DNA from: a virus
Virus record (IMG/VR): IMGVR_UViG_3300028115_000055
Coordinates: 1 to 38,215 of that record
Length of the DNA: 38,215 nt
Reading direction: 5' to 3' (one strand)
Shown here one piece after another: positions 28,056 to 37,702 of this stretch. Numbering within the stretch: position 1 is the stretch's first letter; the number at the start of each line of letters is the position of its first letter. The position numbers and the translations under genes were made by a program. The notes beneath the pieces are model-generated. The model saw nothing but the letters and a program-made list of their open reading frames with translations. It was not told the DNA's origin and made no database searches.

Positions 28056-31000
28056 ATGAAAATAACAGCTTTACAATTATCACAAGCTGGGTTTGATACA
28101 GACACCATAAAATCGTATGTTGATACCCAAATACCTCTTTTAGAAAAAGCAGGATTTAATAAAAAAGAAATTTACAATAGTTACGGTATAGTACCTATTA
28201 AATCTAATTCATTATTAGATACTGATATGCAGGAAGACACAACTGCTATTACAGAAAATCAATTACCTTTAGGTAAAAAAACATCATTAATGAAATTACA
28301 AGATGAAGAAAATGCTAACACAATTAAATCTAACAAAACATCTGACGGTAAATACAATCTTAAAAACACTACATTTGATTTATTAAAGAATGAAGATCAA
28401 GCTAAAATTGTAAATAAAATAGATGAAGCATATAAATTATTTAAAGAAGATGATGATGGTAGAGTAGGATTTATAGATAATTGGATGGAAAAATACTATC
28501 CAAACATAGCATATGAAAAAGAAAAATTTAAAAGTGGTGTAGATTTAACTTTAGCAGAAAGTGCATTAAATGATGAACAAGTTAAATTATTAGAAAATGC
28601 ACAAGCTAAAGATGCTATTGCAGGTAACTTTGGTTTTAATCAAGAAACAGGTAGATATCTTTTTGATACAAATTTTGAACAAGCTGAAGATGAAAGAAAA
28701 GCTAATGAACCTGTTAATGTATTACATACAGCTTTTTCTACAGGTGCTAACTCAAAAACAATATTAGAATATGCTAAACAAAATTATGAATTTAATGATA
28801 TGCAAATTATGTATCTTAATGAGTTTATGTCATTTGTTTCAGCGTTAGAAAGTAATAATAGAAATATTTACAATGCAGATGGTAGTGCTGGTGGTTTATT
28901 TCAATTTAGAAAAAGTGGTTTTAGAACTGCTTTAAATAGATTTATAAACATAAACAGAAAAATAAATAAAGATTATGAATTACCTTATTGGGTAACAGAA
29001 GCATTTAAACATCAAGACCCTACAAGATTATCACCAGATGAACAAAAATCTTTAGCATTAGCTAACTTTTTAGAAATGCCTAAAAGTGAAAAATATAATC
29101 GTGCTGGTTCAGATCAATTAATTAAAGCAATTGCTAATGGTGATGTTGATGCAATGAAAAAATTATACATTGAATATCATCATGCTGATTATGAAAAAGT
29201 AGAAGATATAGAAGCAGGTGTAGGACAAGAATATAGACTTGTTGATAATCAAAAATTAAAAGAAAGAACTGACCAATATTTTGATAAATTTGGTACAGAT
29301 AAATATGATTATGAAACTGCACAATTAGCTTATTGGGGTAATGACAATATTGTAACTAAAGCATTAGAAAAATTACCTGCAAATATAGGTGATAAAGTTT
29401 TAAATGCTTTTGGTGGTAAAGGTTATTACAACGTATTTACAAATGGATACGAACAATCTGTTAATGGTATGTTAGACAGATATTATCAAGTATTTATTGA
29501 TGATCCTAATGCTGATCCTAAAGAAGCAATACAAAAAGTATTTATGTATCAAGAACAAAGATTTGATAAAGATATTGTTGCATCTGCTGTTACGTTAGTA
29601 AATGATTTACCATTTATGGCGGCAGGTTGTTTTGCGGCAGGTGGTACAGCTTTAGTTGGAAGTGCAGGTACAGCCGCACCTGCGTTACCTGTTATATGTG
29701 GTGCTGGTGGTTTTGCATTACCAGAAGTTATTAGATCAGCTTATATGAGAGCAATAGAAGATAATTTTGTAGGATCATTTCCAGAATTTTTAAGTCATTA
29801 CATGGATAAAAAAACAGCAATTGTTGCTGGTAAAACAGCAGTAATTGGTGGTGTTACATTTGGTGTTGGTGCAAAAGTTAAAGCATTAACAGGAAGTACA
29901 ACAGCTAGATTAGCTTCAGAAGTAAGTGTTATGACTACATTAGGTGCGGCATTAGAAGGCCATGTACCTACAATGAGAGATTTTGCTCATGCTACGGTCT
30001 TGGTTTTTGGAATACATGGGTCAATACGAGGTATGAAAATGTTTAAAGACATTTATACTGAATACGGCAGACACCCTAGAGATGTAATTAAAGACATGGA
30101 AAAAGACGTGACTGTTAGACATCAAATAGAAAATGGTCAAATGCCAACTCTTTACGAACAAGGTGCTAAAACAGTTGTAGAAGGATTAGAGAAACAAACT
30201 AACATTAAATTATTACCTCCACCAAAATTTAAAAACAATGAAATTGTTAATGTATCCACATCTTCTACAGAAGTTGGTAGGGTAATTGGCAAAGAAACAA
30301 TTGGTAATGAAAAAGTTGTTATAATTGAAAAAACAAATGGTGCTAAAATACCAGTATTAGAAAGTGAAGTTAGAAAAGCACCAAACAAACCTGTTGAAGT
30401 AAAAGTAGAAGGTGACAAAATTAATATAAATTTTGCTAAAGATACATCATTTGCTGAAAGAAAATCTAATGGTGAATTTAATGTTAATGTTGTTGAAGTT
30501 ACAAAAAATAAACAAAATATTTATACAGAAGGTACATTTAAAAGTAATGCTGACTTAGCTGTAAGAGATACAGGAAGCGCAATAAGAATAGTTACAAAAG
30601 ATGGTAAGACAATTGCTAATGAAACAATAACTATTCAATCTAAATTTTACCCAGAATTAGCAAAAAGATTTAAAGAAAACAAAGAACAAAAAACAGAATA
30701 CAATAACGCCAAAGAATTAATTACTAAAGAACGTAATGGTTTATCTTCAGTAGCTAAAAAAGTTGAAATTTTATTTGCATTAAAAGGCAATATTGAAAAA
30801 ATGATTTTAAGAGTTGGTAAAGACAATGTTGCTATACCAAGATCAGCATATGAACAATTAATTAAATTTACTGAAAAAGGTGAGGTTAAAACTGCTGAAA
30901 TAATGGGTAGTGAAGGAAGACAAGTTATAATGATGTTGCATCCAGAAACAGGTAAAATTTTAGCAACTATAAAAGGTGAAAAAATTAATGGTGAAATAGA

Positions 31001-34000
31001 TGCACAAGCTACAAATTATTTTGATAACTTTAAAGAAAAAGAAGGTGTATATTTTGATAGAGTAAACAGTAGTAAAGATGGTGATAACTGGGGAATACCT
31101 AGAGATATATTTACACAAGAAAAGAATTTACCAACAGACTACGCAAACAATTCTGCGGCATGGAAAGGTTTATTTAATTCAGCAAAAGGATTAGATATGA
31201 TTGATCTTGTAGAATTATACAAAGCATTTGTTAAAAAATCACCAGAACTAAATAACTTACCAACAGGTCTAAATGGTTACTTTCAATTTAAAGGCAAGAA
31301 ATCACCTAGAATAGTTATTAACGAAGCATTACAAAAAAACCCAGAACAATTTTTAATGACATTTGCACATGAGTTAGGGCATTTAATTGATTATTTGCCA
31401 AACGCTACTTTATCAAGAGGTAATATATTAGGTTCTATAGCGGCTTTAAAAGGATACATGAACAAATGGATTGATGGTAAAAATGAAGGTGCAAAACCAT
31501 TAAGTGCAAAAGAAATAGAAGCTATTAAATCAGCCGCAATCAAAGAAGCAAAAGCTAAAGAAAAAGAAACTAACGCAGAAATCAAACAATTAGAAATAAC
31601 TCCAGATACTATACTTAAAATATTTAATGATGCATCTGCTAGAGAAAAGATTAATCCAGATTTTTATAATGCATTTGTAAAACTACCTGCTGAAGTTAAA
31701 AAATTAGTAGTTAAAGATGCAATGAAAGGTTTAATGTCACAACACATGAAAGCTATTGCAGATAAGATTAATGGCAAACCTACTGATAGCAGATTAACTA
31801 ATGAAGCATACAAAATCTTTAAAGATAAATTTGAAAGAATAATCAAAGAAAGAGGATTAGTTAATAAAGAATGGATTACTACAGAACTTAAAAATTTATC
31901 TGCAAAATGGAAACCATTTGATAGAAGTGCTAGAGCAGATTACACAGCATATAGAGATGGCCCTAGAGAACTAATGGCAGATTTTATGATGGCGTTTATG
32001 CTACGACCACAATGGGTTAAAAACAATGCACCTAGAACATGGGAAATGTGGATGCATTATATGGATGCTAGACCAGAAGTAAGAGCAAACTGGGAAAGAA
32101 TACAAATAGATTTAAAATCTGGAACAGACAAAAGATTAGGTAAAGTAGTATCAGACATAGGTAATATGTTTAGAGAAACTAACGAAGCTACAATCAAACG
32201 AATAGAAAAAGATTACAAACCAGATTTAGCTGATGTTCTTGGTACTGAAGCAATTGATAACTTTTTTTGGATATATAGAAGATTTAGAGGAACTGGTAGT
32301 GATAGATGGCATAGTCCATTAGCAAAAGAATTAAACTGGTCAATTGAAAACTACAGATACCGTCATGCTAAATTAAAAAGATACACAGATGATATGATGC
32401 GTAAAGTTGTAAAACCAGCAGAAGAACTAGGATACAACAGTATTGATATTGGTACTATGTTATTTTTAAGAAACATAGCTGAAAGTTCACAAAGAAACAA
32501 ATTAGTTAATTCATTAGGTATTATGAAAGTAAATCCAGAATTAGCAAAAGTATTAGGTAATAGAACTGCAAAAGAAATATATGATTATTATGTAAAATTA
32601 CATCCACAACTATTTGAACTAACAAATGAGTTTTACAAAGTTAGACAAGAAATGGTTATTCCAGAATTAAAAGAAAGTGGAATGTATGACAAAGAATTAA
32701 TTGCTAAATTAGAAAACAACAAAGAATACGTTACATTTAACGTAAGAAAATATTTGTTAGAACGTATAGAAAAATACGGGCCAAACTCAAGTGCTACAAG
32801 ATTTTTAAAAGGGTCAAAAGGTACGTTTGATGACATTATGAATGTATTTAATGCAACACTTGAAAAAGATATGTTGTTAATGGTTGAAGCTAAAAGACAT
32901 AGAACAATGGCTTTAACTGTTAAATGGTTAAGAGAAAATAAAAATTGGATGGAAACATATGGAAAAAAATATGGCGCTTACGGTGCTAAAGTAAAAGATA
33001 GAGTTGTTTACAAACCTAAATTTATTGGAAAAGGTAAATTAGAAAAACCAGCTAAAGGCATGGAATTATTTAGTTACATGAAAGACGGTAAGATGCAACA
33101 TTGGCACGTTAATAAATTTGTAGCACAATCATTTAAAGAAAATCCAAACGGTACAATGATGATGTACAAAATTATGACAGGAACAGGTGATGTATTTAGA
33201 AAAATGTTTACTGAATATAATCCTGCTTTCTGGCCAATTAACTTAGCTAGAGATTTAAACAGATCAGTTAAATTATTACCTAATGCTAGATATATAGATA
33301 TTACTGGTAAAGGTAAAAATTCATTATTAAAATATTATTTTAAAGCAGTTAAACCTGCATACCAATCTATTTTTAAAGATGGTACTGAACTTACTAGATG
33401 GATGGAAAGTGAAGGTTTTTTAATTTCTATGAATGAAGGATATAGAGGACAAGCAGGTAGTAAAGCATTAATGAAGGGTCTTGATCCAGACACATATATG
33501 CTTGAAAGATTGCTTGGTGATATGCAAAAGAAAAAAGGATTTGATAAATTTTGGAATGATACATTTGGTCATTTATTTTCTACACTAGGTAACTTTGCTA
33601 GAATGTTTGAAAGAACACCTAAAATTGCAGGAACTATGTATTTAAAAGATGCAATTAAAAGAGGTGATTTAAAAATGAATGATAAAGAAATGATGTTAAG
33701 AATACAATCGGAAGTAGGATCACCAAACTTTTTAAGACAAGGTAGATTAAATGCATTTACTAATAATTTATATTTATACTCTAACGCATTTAAAGAAGGT
33801 TGGAGAGCAGATATAACTAGATTTAGAGAAGACCCTGCATCAGTTGGCGGTAAGTTTATAGCTTACAATGTAATGCCTAAAATTTTACAAAAAATGATGG
33901 AAGTAGGATTATTCGGTGCTTCGTTAGGTATGGTTTACAAATACGGTATATCTGATTGGGATAAAATAAATTACATTCCAATTGTTTTAGGTGAAACACA

Positions 34001-34814
34001 AGATGGAAGACCAGTATATTTAAGAATACCACAAGACGAAACATCTAGATTAATTAATGGATTTTTATACAAAGCAATGAGTATTGGTGATGATGGAAAA
34101 ACAGGTACATTTGAAACACCTGCTGATTTATTTGGTTATTTAGGATCATCTGGATTACCTTCTATGAACCCAGTATTTAGTTTATTTGGTGATGTTATTG
34201 GATGGATGAATGGTACTACTCCATATGATGATTTTAGAGGAACTACAGCAATTGATAAAACAACTGACAAAGCAGATGATGCTAGAAAAAACAAAGAGTT
34301 ATTAAAATGGTTCTTTAATACTTATTCTGGTCAAGGTTTATATAAATTTAAAAGCAATGATTACAAAGAAATATCATCAGAATTAGAAGAAATGCTTGAT
34401 ATGCCAGTAGTAGGTAGAATACTTAATAGATTTGTAAAAATTGGTAATAATCCAATAGTAGGATATATGGAAAATTCTGAAGGTGGATTACAACAATACG
34501 AAAAAGAAAATGCTCAAGTTACACTTGATTTTAAAGAAGCTATTGTAAATTTAACTACGGGTGAGCCATTAACCAATAAACATAAAATGGCATTATTAGC
34601 AAGAAGTGAAAGTTTAAAAACTAATAACTTATTAATTGACAGATTATCTCAAATGGCTGGTGGTACAGTATTGTTACAAGATTTCTTAACTGAAACAGAC
34701 AGTAAAAAACAAGCTATTATGGTTATGAAGTTAGTTGAGTTTATTGAAAAAACTGATAATACGTATCCTATTAACTTTATTAAAGAACAAAAATCTGATA
34801 AAATAGAAGAATAA
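28056..34814 (+). CDS. Giant ejection protein (T7 gp16-like) with transglycosylase and HELGH metalloprotease motifs
   Basis: 2252 residues, the largest gene. Residues about 255-345 look like a lytic transglycosylase: MSFVSALESNNRNIY (candidate catalytic E265), then GGLFQFRKSG from 279. A hydrophobic stretch near 515-560 (PFMAAGCFAAGGTALVGSAG) could cross a membrane. FAHELGHLIDY at about 1103-1113 is a zincin motif (H1105, E1106, H1109). The C-terminal quarter (NYIPIVLGETQDGRPVYLRI, PQDETSRL) resembles LPD38. By analogy it opens peptidoglycan and spans the envelope during DNA entry; T7 gp16 is 1318 residues and has no protease. Confidence 0.82.
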   Translation: MKITALQLSQAGFDTDTIKSYVDTQIPLLEKAGFNKKEIYNSYGIVPIKSNSLLDTDMQEDTTAITENQLPLGKKTSLMKLQDEENANTIKSNKTSDGKYNLKNTTFDLLKNEDQAKIVNKIDEAYKLFKEDDDGRVGFIDNWMEKYYPNIAYEKEKFKSGVDLTLAESALNDEQVKLLENAQAKDAIAGNFGFNQETGRYLFDTNFEQAEDERKANEPVNVLHTAFSTGANSKTILEYAKQNYEFNDMQIMYLNEFMSFVSALESNNRNIYNADGSAGGLFQFRKSGFRTALNRFININRKINKDYELPYWVTEAFKHQDPTRLSPDEQKSLALANFLEMPKSEKYNRAGSDQLIKAIANGDVDAMKKLYIEYHHADYEKVEDIEAGVGQEYRLVDNQKLKERTDQYFDKFGTDKYDYETAQLAYWGNDNIVTKALEKLPANIGDKVLNAFGGKGYYNVFTNGYEQSVNGMLDRYYQVFIDDPNADPKEAIQKVFMYQEQRFDKDIVASAVTLVNDLPFMAAGCFAAGGTALVGSAGTAAPALPVICGAGGFALPEVIRSAYMRAIEDNFVGSFPEFLSHYMDKKTAIVAGKTAVIGGVTFGVGAKVKALTGSTTARLASEVSVMTTLGAALEGHVPTMRDFAHATVLVFGIHGSIRGMKMFKDIYTEYGRHPRDVIKDMEKDVTVRHQIENGQMPTLYEQGAKTVVEGLEKQTNIKLLPPPKFKNNEIVNVSTSSTEVGRVIGKETIGNEKVVIIEKTNGAKIPVLESEVRKAPNKPVEVKVEGDKININFAKDTSFAERKSNGEFNVNVVEVTKNKQNIYTEGTFKSNADLAVRDTGSAIRIVTKDGKTIANETITIQSKFYPELAKRFKENKEQKTEYNNAKELITKERNGLSSVAKKVEILFALKGNIEKMILRVGKDNVAIPRSAYEQLIKFTEKGEVKTAEIMGSEGRQVIMMLHPETGKILATIKGEKINGEIDAQATNYFDNFKEKEGVYFDRVNSSKDGDNWGIPRDIFTQEKNLPTDYANNSAAWKGLFNSAKGLDMIDLVELYKAFVKKSPELNNLPTGLNGYFQFKGKKSPRIVINEALQKNPEQFLMTFAHELGHLIDYLPNATLSRGNILGSIAALKGYMNKWIDGKNEGAKPLSAKEIEAIKSAAIKEAKAKEKETNAEIKQLEITPDTILKIFNDASAREKINPDFYNAFVKLPAEVKKLVVKDAMKGLMSQHMKAIADKINGKPTDSRLTNEAYKIFKDKFERIIKERGLVNKEWITTELKNLSAKWKPFDRSARADYTAYRDGPRELMADFMMAFMLRPQWVKNNAPRTWEMWMHYMDARPEVRANWERIQIDLKSGTDKRLGKVVSDIGNMFRETNEATIKRIEKDYKPDLADVLGTEAIDNFFWIYRRFRGTGSDRWHSPLAKELNWSIENYRYRHAKLKRYTDDMMRKVVKPAEELGYNSIDIGTMLFLRNIAESSQRNKLVNSLGIMKVNPELAKVLGNRTAKEIYDYYVKLHPQLFELTNEFYKVRQEMVIPELKESGMYDKELIAKLENNKEYVTFNVRKYLLERIEKYGPNSSATRFLKGSKGTFDDIMNVFNATLEKDMLLMVEAKRHRTMALTVKWLRENKNWMETYGKKYGAYGAKVKDRVVYKPKFIGKGKLEKPAKGMELFSYMKDGKMQHWHVNKFVAQSFKENPNGTMMMYKIMTGTGDVFRKMFTEYNPAFWPINLARDLNRSVKLLPNARYIDITGKGKNSLLKYYFKAVKPAYQSIFKDGTELTRWMESEGFLISMNEGYRGQAGSKALMKGLDPDTYMLERLLGDMQKKKGFDKFWNDTFGHLFSTLGNFARMFERTPKIAGTMYLKDAIKRGDLKMNDKEMMLRIQSEVGSPNFLRQGRLNAFTNNLYLYSNAFKEGWRADITRFREDPASVGGKFIAYNVMPKILQKMMEVGLFGASLGMVYKYGISDWDKINYIPIVLGETQDGRPVYLRIPQDETSRLINGFLYKAMSIGDDGKTGTFETPADLFGYLGSSGLPSMNPVFSLFGDVIGWMNGTTPYDDFRGTTAIDKTTDKADDARKNKELLKWFFNTYSGQGLYKFKSNDYKEISSELEEMLDMPVVGRILNRFVKIGNNPIVGYMENSEGGLQQYEKENAQVTLDFKEAIVNLTTGEPLTNKHKMALLARSESLKTNNLLIDRLSQMAGGTVLLQDFLTETDSKKQAIMVMKLVEFIEKTDNTYPINFIKEQKSDKIEE

Positions 34815-34816
34815 TT

Positions 34817-36196
34817 ATGACAATTACTACTACTATTATAAAAAACAGTTATTCTGGAAATGGAAGTCAAACAGTATTTCCATACACATTTAAAATTAAT
34901 ACGGATGCTGATATACAGGTTCTTGTTAGATCATCATTAGGTACTGAAACATTAAAAACATTAAGTACAGATTACACAGTTAGCGGTGCAGGTGATGCAG
35001 GTGGTGGTAATGTAACTATGATTGTTGCACCTGCAACTGGTGAAACATTAGTTATTAGAAGATCAACTACACAAACTCAAGAATTAGACTTAGTAGAAAA
35101 TGACCCTTTTAGTGCAGAAACAGTAGAAGGTGCATTTGATAAATCAGTATCATTAGTACAAGAAATTCAAGAAGAAGCAGATAGATCAATTAAATTATCA
35201 AGAACAAACACTATGACATCAACTGAATTTACAGTTGGTGCTACAGAACGTGCTAACAAAGTTCTTGCATTTGATAGTACAGGTGAATTATCAGTTGCTC
35301 AAGAATTAGGGCAATTTCAAGGCAATTGGTCATCTGGTGAAACATATGCTCAAAGAGATATTATAAAAGATACATCTAATGGAAACATTTATATTTGTAT
35401 AACAGCACATACTTCAAGTGGCGCACAACCTATTAGTACAAATACTGATAGCGCAAAATGGTCATTATTAGTTGATGCAGAAAGTGCAACTTCATCTGCA
35501 ACTGCGGCGGCGGCAAGTGCAACTGCGGCGGCTACATCTGAAACAAATGCGGCTACATCCGCTACTGCGGCGGCAACTTCAGCTACCAATGCGGCAACGT
35601 CTGAAACTAACGCATCAACTTCAGAAACTAATGCGGCGGCTAGTGCAACAACAGCATCTACTGCGGCAACCAATGCTCAAACAAGCGAAACTAATGCGGC
35701 TACCAGCGAAACTAACGCCGCAACTAGCGCAACCAACGCATCAAATTCTGCTACATCTGCGGCCAGTTCAGCAACTACAGCTACCACAAAAGCTAGTGAG
35801 GCATCTACATCAGCTACAAACGCCGCAAGTTCAGCGTCATCAGCATCTACATCTGCGACTAACGCATCTAACTCTGCAACTGCCGCAAGTACATCTGCGA
35901 CTAACGCCGCTAACTCTGCTACTGCATCTGCAAGTTCAGCAACATCTGCGGCTACTTCTGCTACTGCGGCTGAAGCGGCATATGATAATTTTGATGATAG
36001 ATATTTAGGGCCAAAAGCTAGTGACCCTACATTAGACAATGACGGTGATGCTTTGTTAGATGGGGCATTGTATTTTAACACAACAACAAATGTTATTAAA
36101 TATTATGATGGATCAAGTTGGTCACCAGTTGAAGCAGTAGATACATCTAATTTAGCAACAAATGGGTTTAGCATTGCAATGGCGATAGCCCTGTAG
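34817..36196 (+). CDS. Primary tail fibre with gp17-like N-terminus and Ala/Ser/Thr heptad stalk
   Basis: 459 residues. Residues 1-150 (SYSGNGSQTVFPYTFKINTD, ENDPFSAETVEGAFDKSVSL) match the T7 gp17 N-terminal attachment domain. About 172-218 (GNWSSGETYAQRDIIKDTSN, then YICITAHTSS) resembles a ChiA/CBM5-12 carbohydrate-binding module. About 225-390 is a repeat stalk of SATNAAT/SETNAAT units. The end, DRYLGPKASDPTLDNDG and then GALYFNTTTNVIKYYDGSSW, is a common fibre C-terminal motif. It probably anchors the other fibre proteins, which lack a gp17 N-terminus. Confidence 0.88.
   Translation: MTITTTIIKNSYSGNGSQTVFPYTFKINTDADIQVLVRSSLGTETLKTLSTDYTVSGAGDAGGGNVTMIVAPATGETLVIRRSTTQTQELDLVENDPFSAETVEGAFDKSVSLVQEIQEEADRSIKLSRTNTMTSTEFTVGATERANKVLAFDSTGELSVAQELGQFQGNWSSGETYAQRDIIKDTSNGNIYICITAHTSSGAQPISTNTDSAKWSLLVDAESATSSATAAAASATAAATSETNAATSATAAATSATNAATSETNASTSETNAAASATTASTAATNAQTSETNAATSETNAATSATNASNSATSAASSATTATTKASEASTSATNAASSASSASTSATNASNSATAASTSATNAANSATASASSATSAATSATAAEAAYDNFDDRYLGPKASDPTLDNDGDALLDGALYFNTTTNVIKYYDGSSWSPVEAVDTSNLATNGFSIAMAIAL
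35485..35975 (+). repeat. Degenerate 21-bp coding repeats of the fibre stalk
   Basis: About twenty imperfect units encode seven-residue repeats such as SATNAAT and SETNAAT. GCG and GCC alanine codons make the tract far richer in G and C than the rest of the genome. The repetition opens long artefactual reading frames on the other strand and in another frame. Confidence 0.8.
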
Positions 36197-36210
36197 TATA
36201 AGGATAATAT

Positions 36211-36537
36211 ATGGCACAAAATTTTAGAAGATACACAAGCAATGATGTAGGAACATCAGCATCAACTTTATTTACTGCTGACAGTTATGATACTGTAGTT
36301 GGTATATCAGTTTCAAATGTAACAGCATCTGCTGTTGTAGCATCTGTATATATTAATGATGGTTCTAACGATATTTATTTAGTTAAAGACGCACCAATAC
36401 CAAGTGGTTCATCATTACAAGTATTAGATGGAGGAGCAAAGTTTGTTGTTCAATCTGGTGATGCTTTAAAAGTAATATCAGACACAGCTTCATCTTTAGA
36501 TGTTTGGGTATCAACTGTAGATGCAATAAGTACATAG
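36211..36537 (+). CDS. Small structural protein of the fibre region
   Basis: 108 residues, beta-rich: YTSNDVGTSASTLFTADSYD, TVVGISVSNVTASAVVASVY, then KDAPIPSGSSLQVLDGGAKF and VVQSGDALKVISDTASS. This is the pattern of small virion proteins next to phage fibre genes, probably one beta-sandwich. AGGAT lies 7 nt before ATG. Specific role unknown; adhesin or fibre-linker are both plausible. Confidence 0.65.
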   Translation: MAQNFRRYTSNDVGTSASTLFTADSYDTVVGISVSNVTASAVVASVYINDGSNDIYLVKDAPIPSGSSLQVLDGGAKFVVQSGDALKVISDTASSLDVWVSTVDAIST

Positions 36538-36544
36538 GAGATTA

Positions 36545-37480
36545 ATGCCGTTTATAGGAAATCAACCAGCATTAAGTTACACAAGTTTTGCTAAGCAAGA
36601 CTTCACTACAAGTGCGACTACATCTTACACATTAGATAATCCAGTTGCTAACGCAAATGAGTTAGCATTATTTATTAACTTTGTAAGACAAGAGCCTACA
36701 ACTGCTTATACTGCTAGTGGTACAAGTTTAACTTTAACAAGTGCAACATCTGCATCAGATGATATGTACTGTGTGTTTTTAGGTAAAGCTGTTCAAACAG
36801 TAAATCCTCCAAATGGTTCAGTAGGTGCTTCACAGATTGCTGATAGTTCAATCGCTTTAGGAAAGTTATCTGCTACTGGTACAAAAGACAGTACAACATT
36901 TCTAAGAGGCGATAATACTTTTGCAGAAGCTGGTGGTGGTGCTATGGAACTACTACATACTGCAACAGGATCAGATGTTTCTTCAATAGATATTAATGGA
37001 TATTTTACTTCTGATTATGACCATTATAAATTAATTTATTCAGTTTATGCTGCAACAAATAATACAGATACTATGGTTAGAATAATGCAAGGTGGTTCAG
37101 TAATTACTGCTTCAAATTATTGGTTTGCTGGAAATGCTTGGTATTATGATGGAACTTATAGTCAATCAAGTAATGCTGTTGGATTTAATACAAATTATAT
37201 TGGAATTGCATCAACCGATAATACAAGTAATTCTCAATATCCAACAACAGGAGAAATGCTTTTATCCAATCCATTAAGCACAAGTCAAAACACTACTATA
37301 ACAACAAATAGCATTGGATATAATTCTGGAGCTGGAGCTGGTCAGCCACCTACTGCAATAAGAACTTGGAATTACGCTGGTACATATATTTCAACAACAG
37401 CAACTTCTGGAATTTCTTTTGGATATATTGGTGGAAATATTAATGGAACAATTAGATTATATGGAATGAAAAATAGTTAG
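36545..37480 (+). CDS. Modular tail fibre / receptor-binding protein
   Basis: 311 residues. N-terminal segment MPFIGNQPALSYTSFAKQDF and on (1-95, beta-rich, cf. NELALFINFVRQEPTTAYTA), then the stalk ASQIADSSIALGK. The junction block is LSATGTKD plus TTFLRGDNTFAEAGGG. The C-terminal domain is distinct (AMELLHTATGSDVSSIDING and on, ending GNINGTIRLYGMKNS). The same junction block occurs in the fibre at 1040-1960 with a different tip. GGAG lies 5 nt before ATG. Confidence 0.78.
   Translation: MPFIGNQPALSYTSFAKQDFTTSATTSYTLDNPVANANELALFINFVRQEPTTAYTASGTSLTLTSATSASDDMYCVFLGKAVQTVNPPNGSVGASQIADSSIALGKLSATGTKDSTTFLRGDNTFAEAGGGAMELLHTATGSDVSSIDINGYFTSDYDHYKLIYSVYAATNNTDTMVRIMQGGSVITASNYWFAGNAWYYDGTYSQSSNAVGFNTNYIGIASTDNTSNSQYPTTGEMLLSNPLSTSQNTTITTNSIGYNSGAGAGQPPTAIRTWNYAGTYISTTATSGISFGYIGGNINGTIRLYGMKNS
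36911..36939 (+). repeat. 29-nt identical fibre-junction sequence, copy 2
   Basis: Identical to 1481-1509 and encodes DNTFAEAGG. It separates the shared stalk from the divergent tip domain of this fibre. Confidence 0.85.
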
Positions 37481-37488
37481 GATTTATT

Positions 37489-37701
37489 ATGACAATGTAC
37501 AAATTATTAAATGGTGAAAAAGTTAAACTTACAGCAGAAGAAGAAGCAGCTAAAGAAGCAGAAATTGCACAAGCAAATATTGATAAACAAGCTAGAGAAG
37601 CTGCTAGAGTAGAAAAAGAAACTAAAAAAGCATCTGGCAAACAAAAACTTTTAGACTTAGGATTAACAGAAGAAGAGGTAAAGGCATTAATAGGCATATA
37701 A
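37489..37701 (+). CDS. Tail-fibre chaperone-like small protein, complete copy
   Basis: 70 residues: a short N-terminal strand (MTMYKLLNGEKVKLT), a long charged helix (AEEEAAKEAEIAQANIDKQA, then REAARVEKETKK) and an end LLDLGLTEEEVKALIGI. It has the size and composition of small helical proteins coded after fibres in marine phages. It is the intact homologue of the gene cut by the left window edge, with 102 identical nt. It sits between two fibre genes; its chaperone role is inferred. Confidence 0.7.
   Translation: MTMYKLLNGEKVKLTAEEEAAKEAEIAQANIDKQAREAARVEKETKKASGKQKLLDLGLTEEEVKALIGI
37520..37621 (+). repeat. 102-nt perfect direct repeat, right copy
   Basis: Identical to bases 1-102 and lies inside the chaperone-like gene. 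The identity ends at 37622, and the last part of the gene has drifted (EEVKALIGI versus EEIKLTFGL). Confidence 0.9.
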
Positions 37702-37702
37702 T

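Noticed and set aside
35389-36081. Long open frames on the minus strand and in another plus frame across the fibre stalk
   Set aside because: They arise from the 21-bp repeats of the fibre stalk, which lack stops in several frames. Their products are meaningless Ala/Val or Leu/Gln/Arg repeats, with no ribosome-binding sites.
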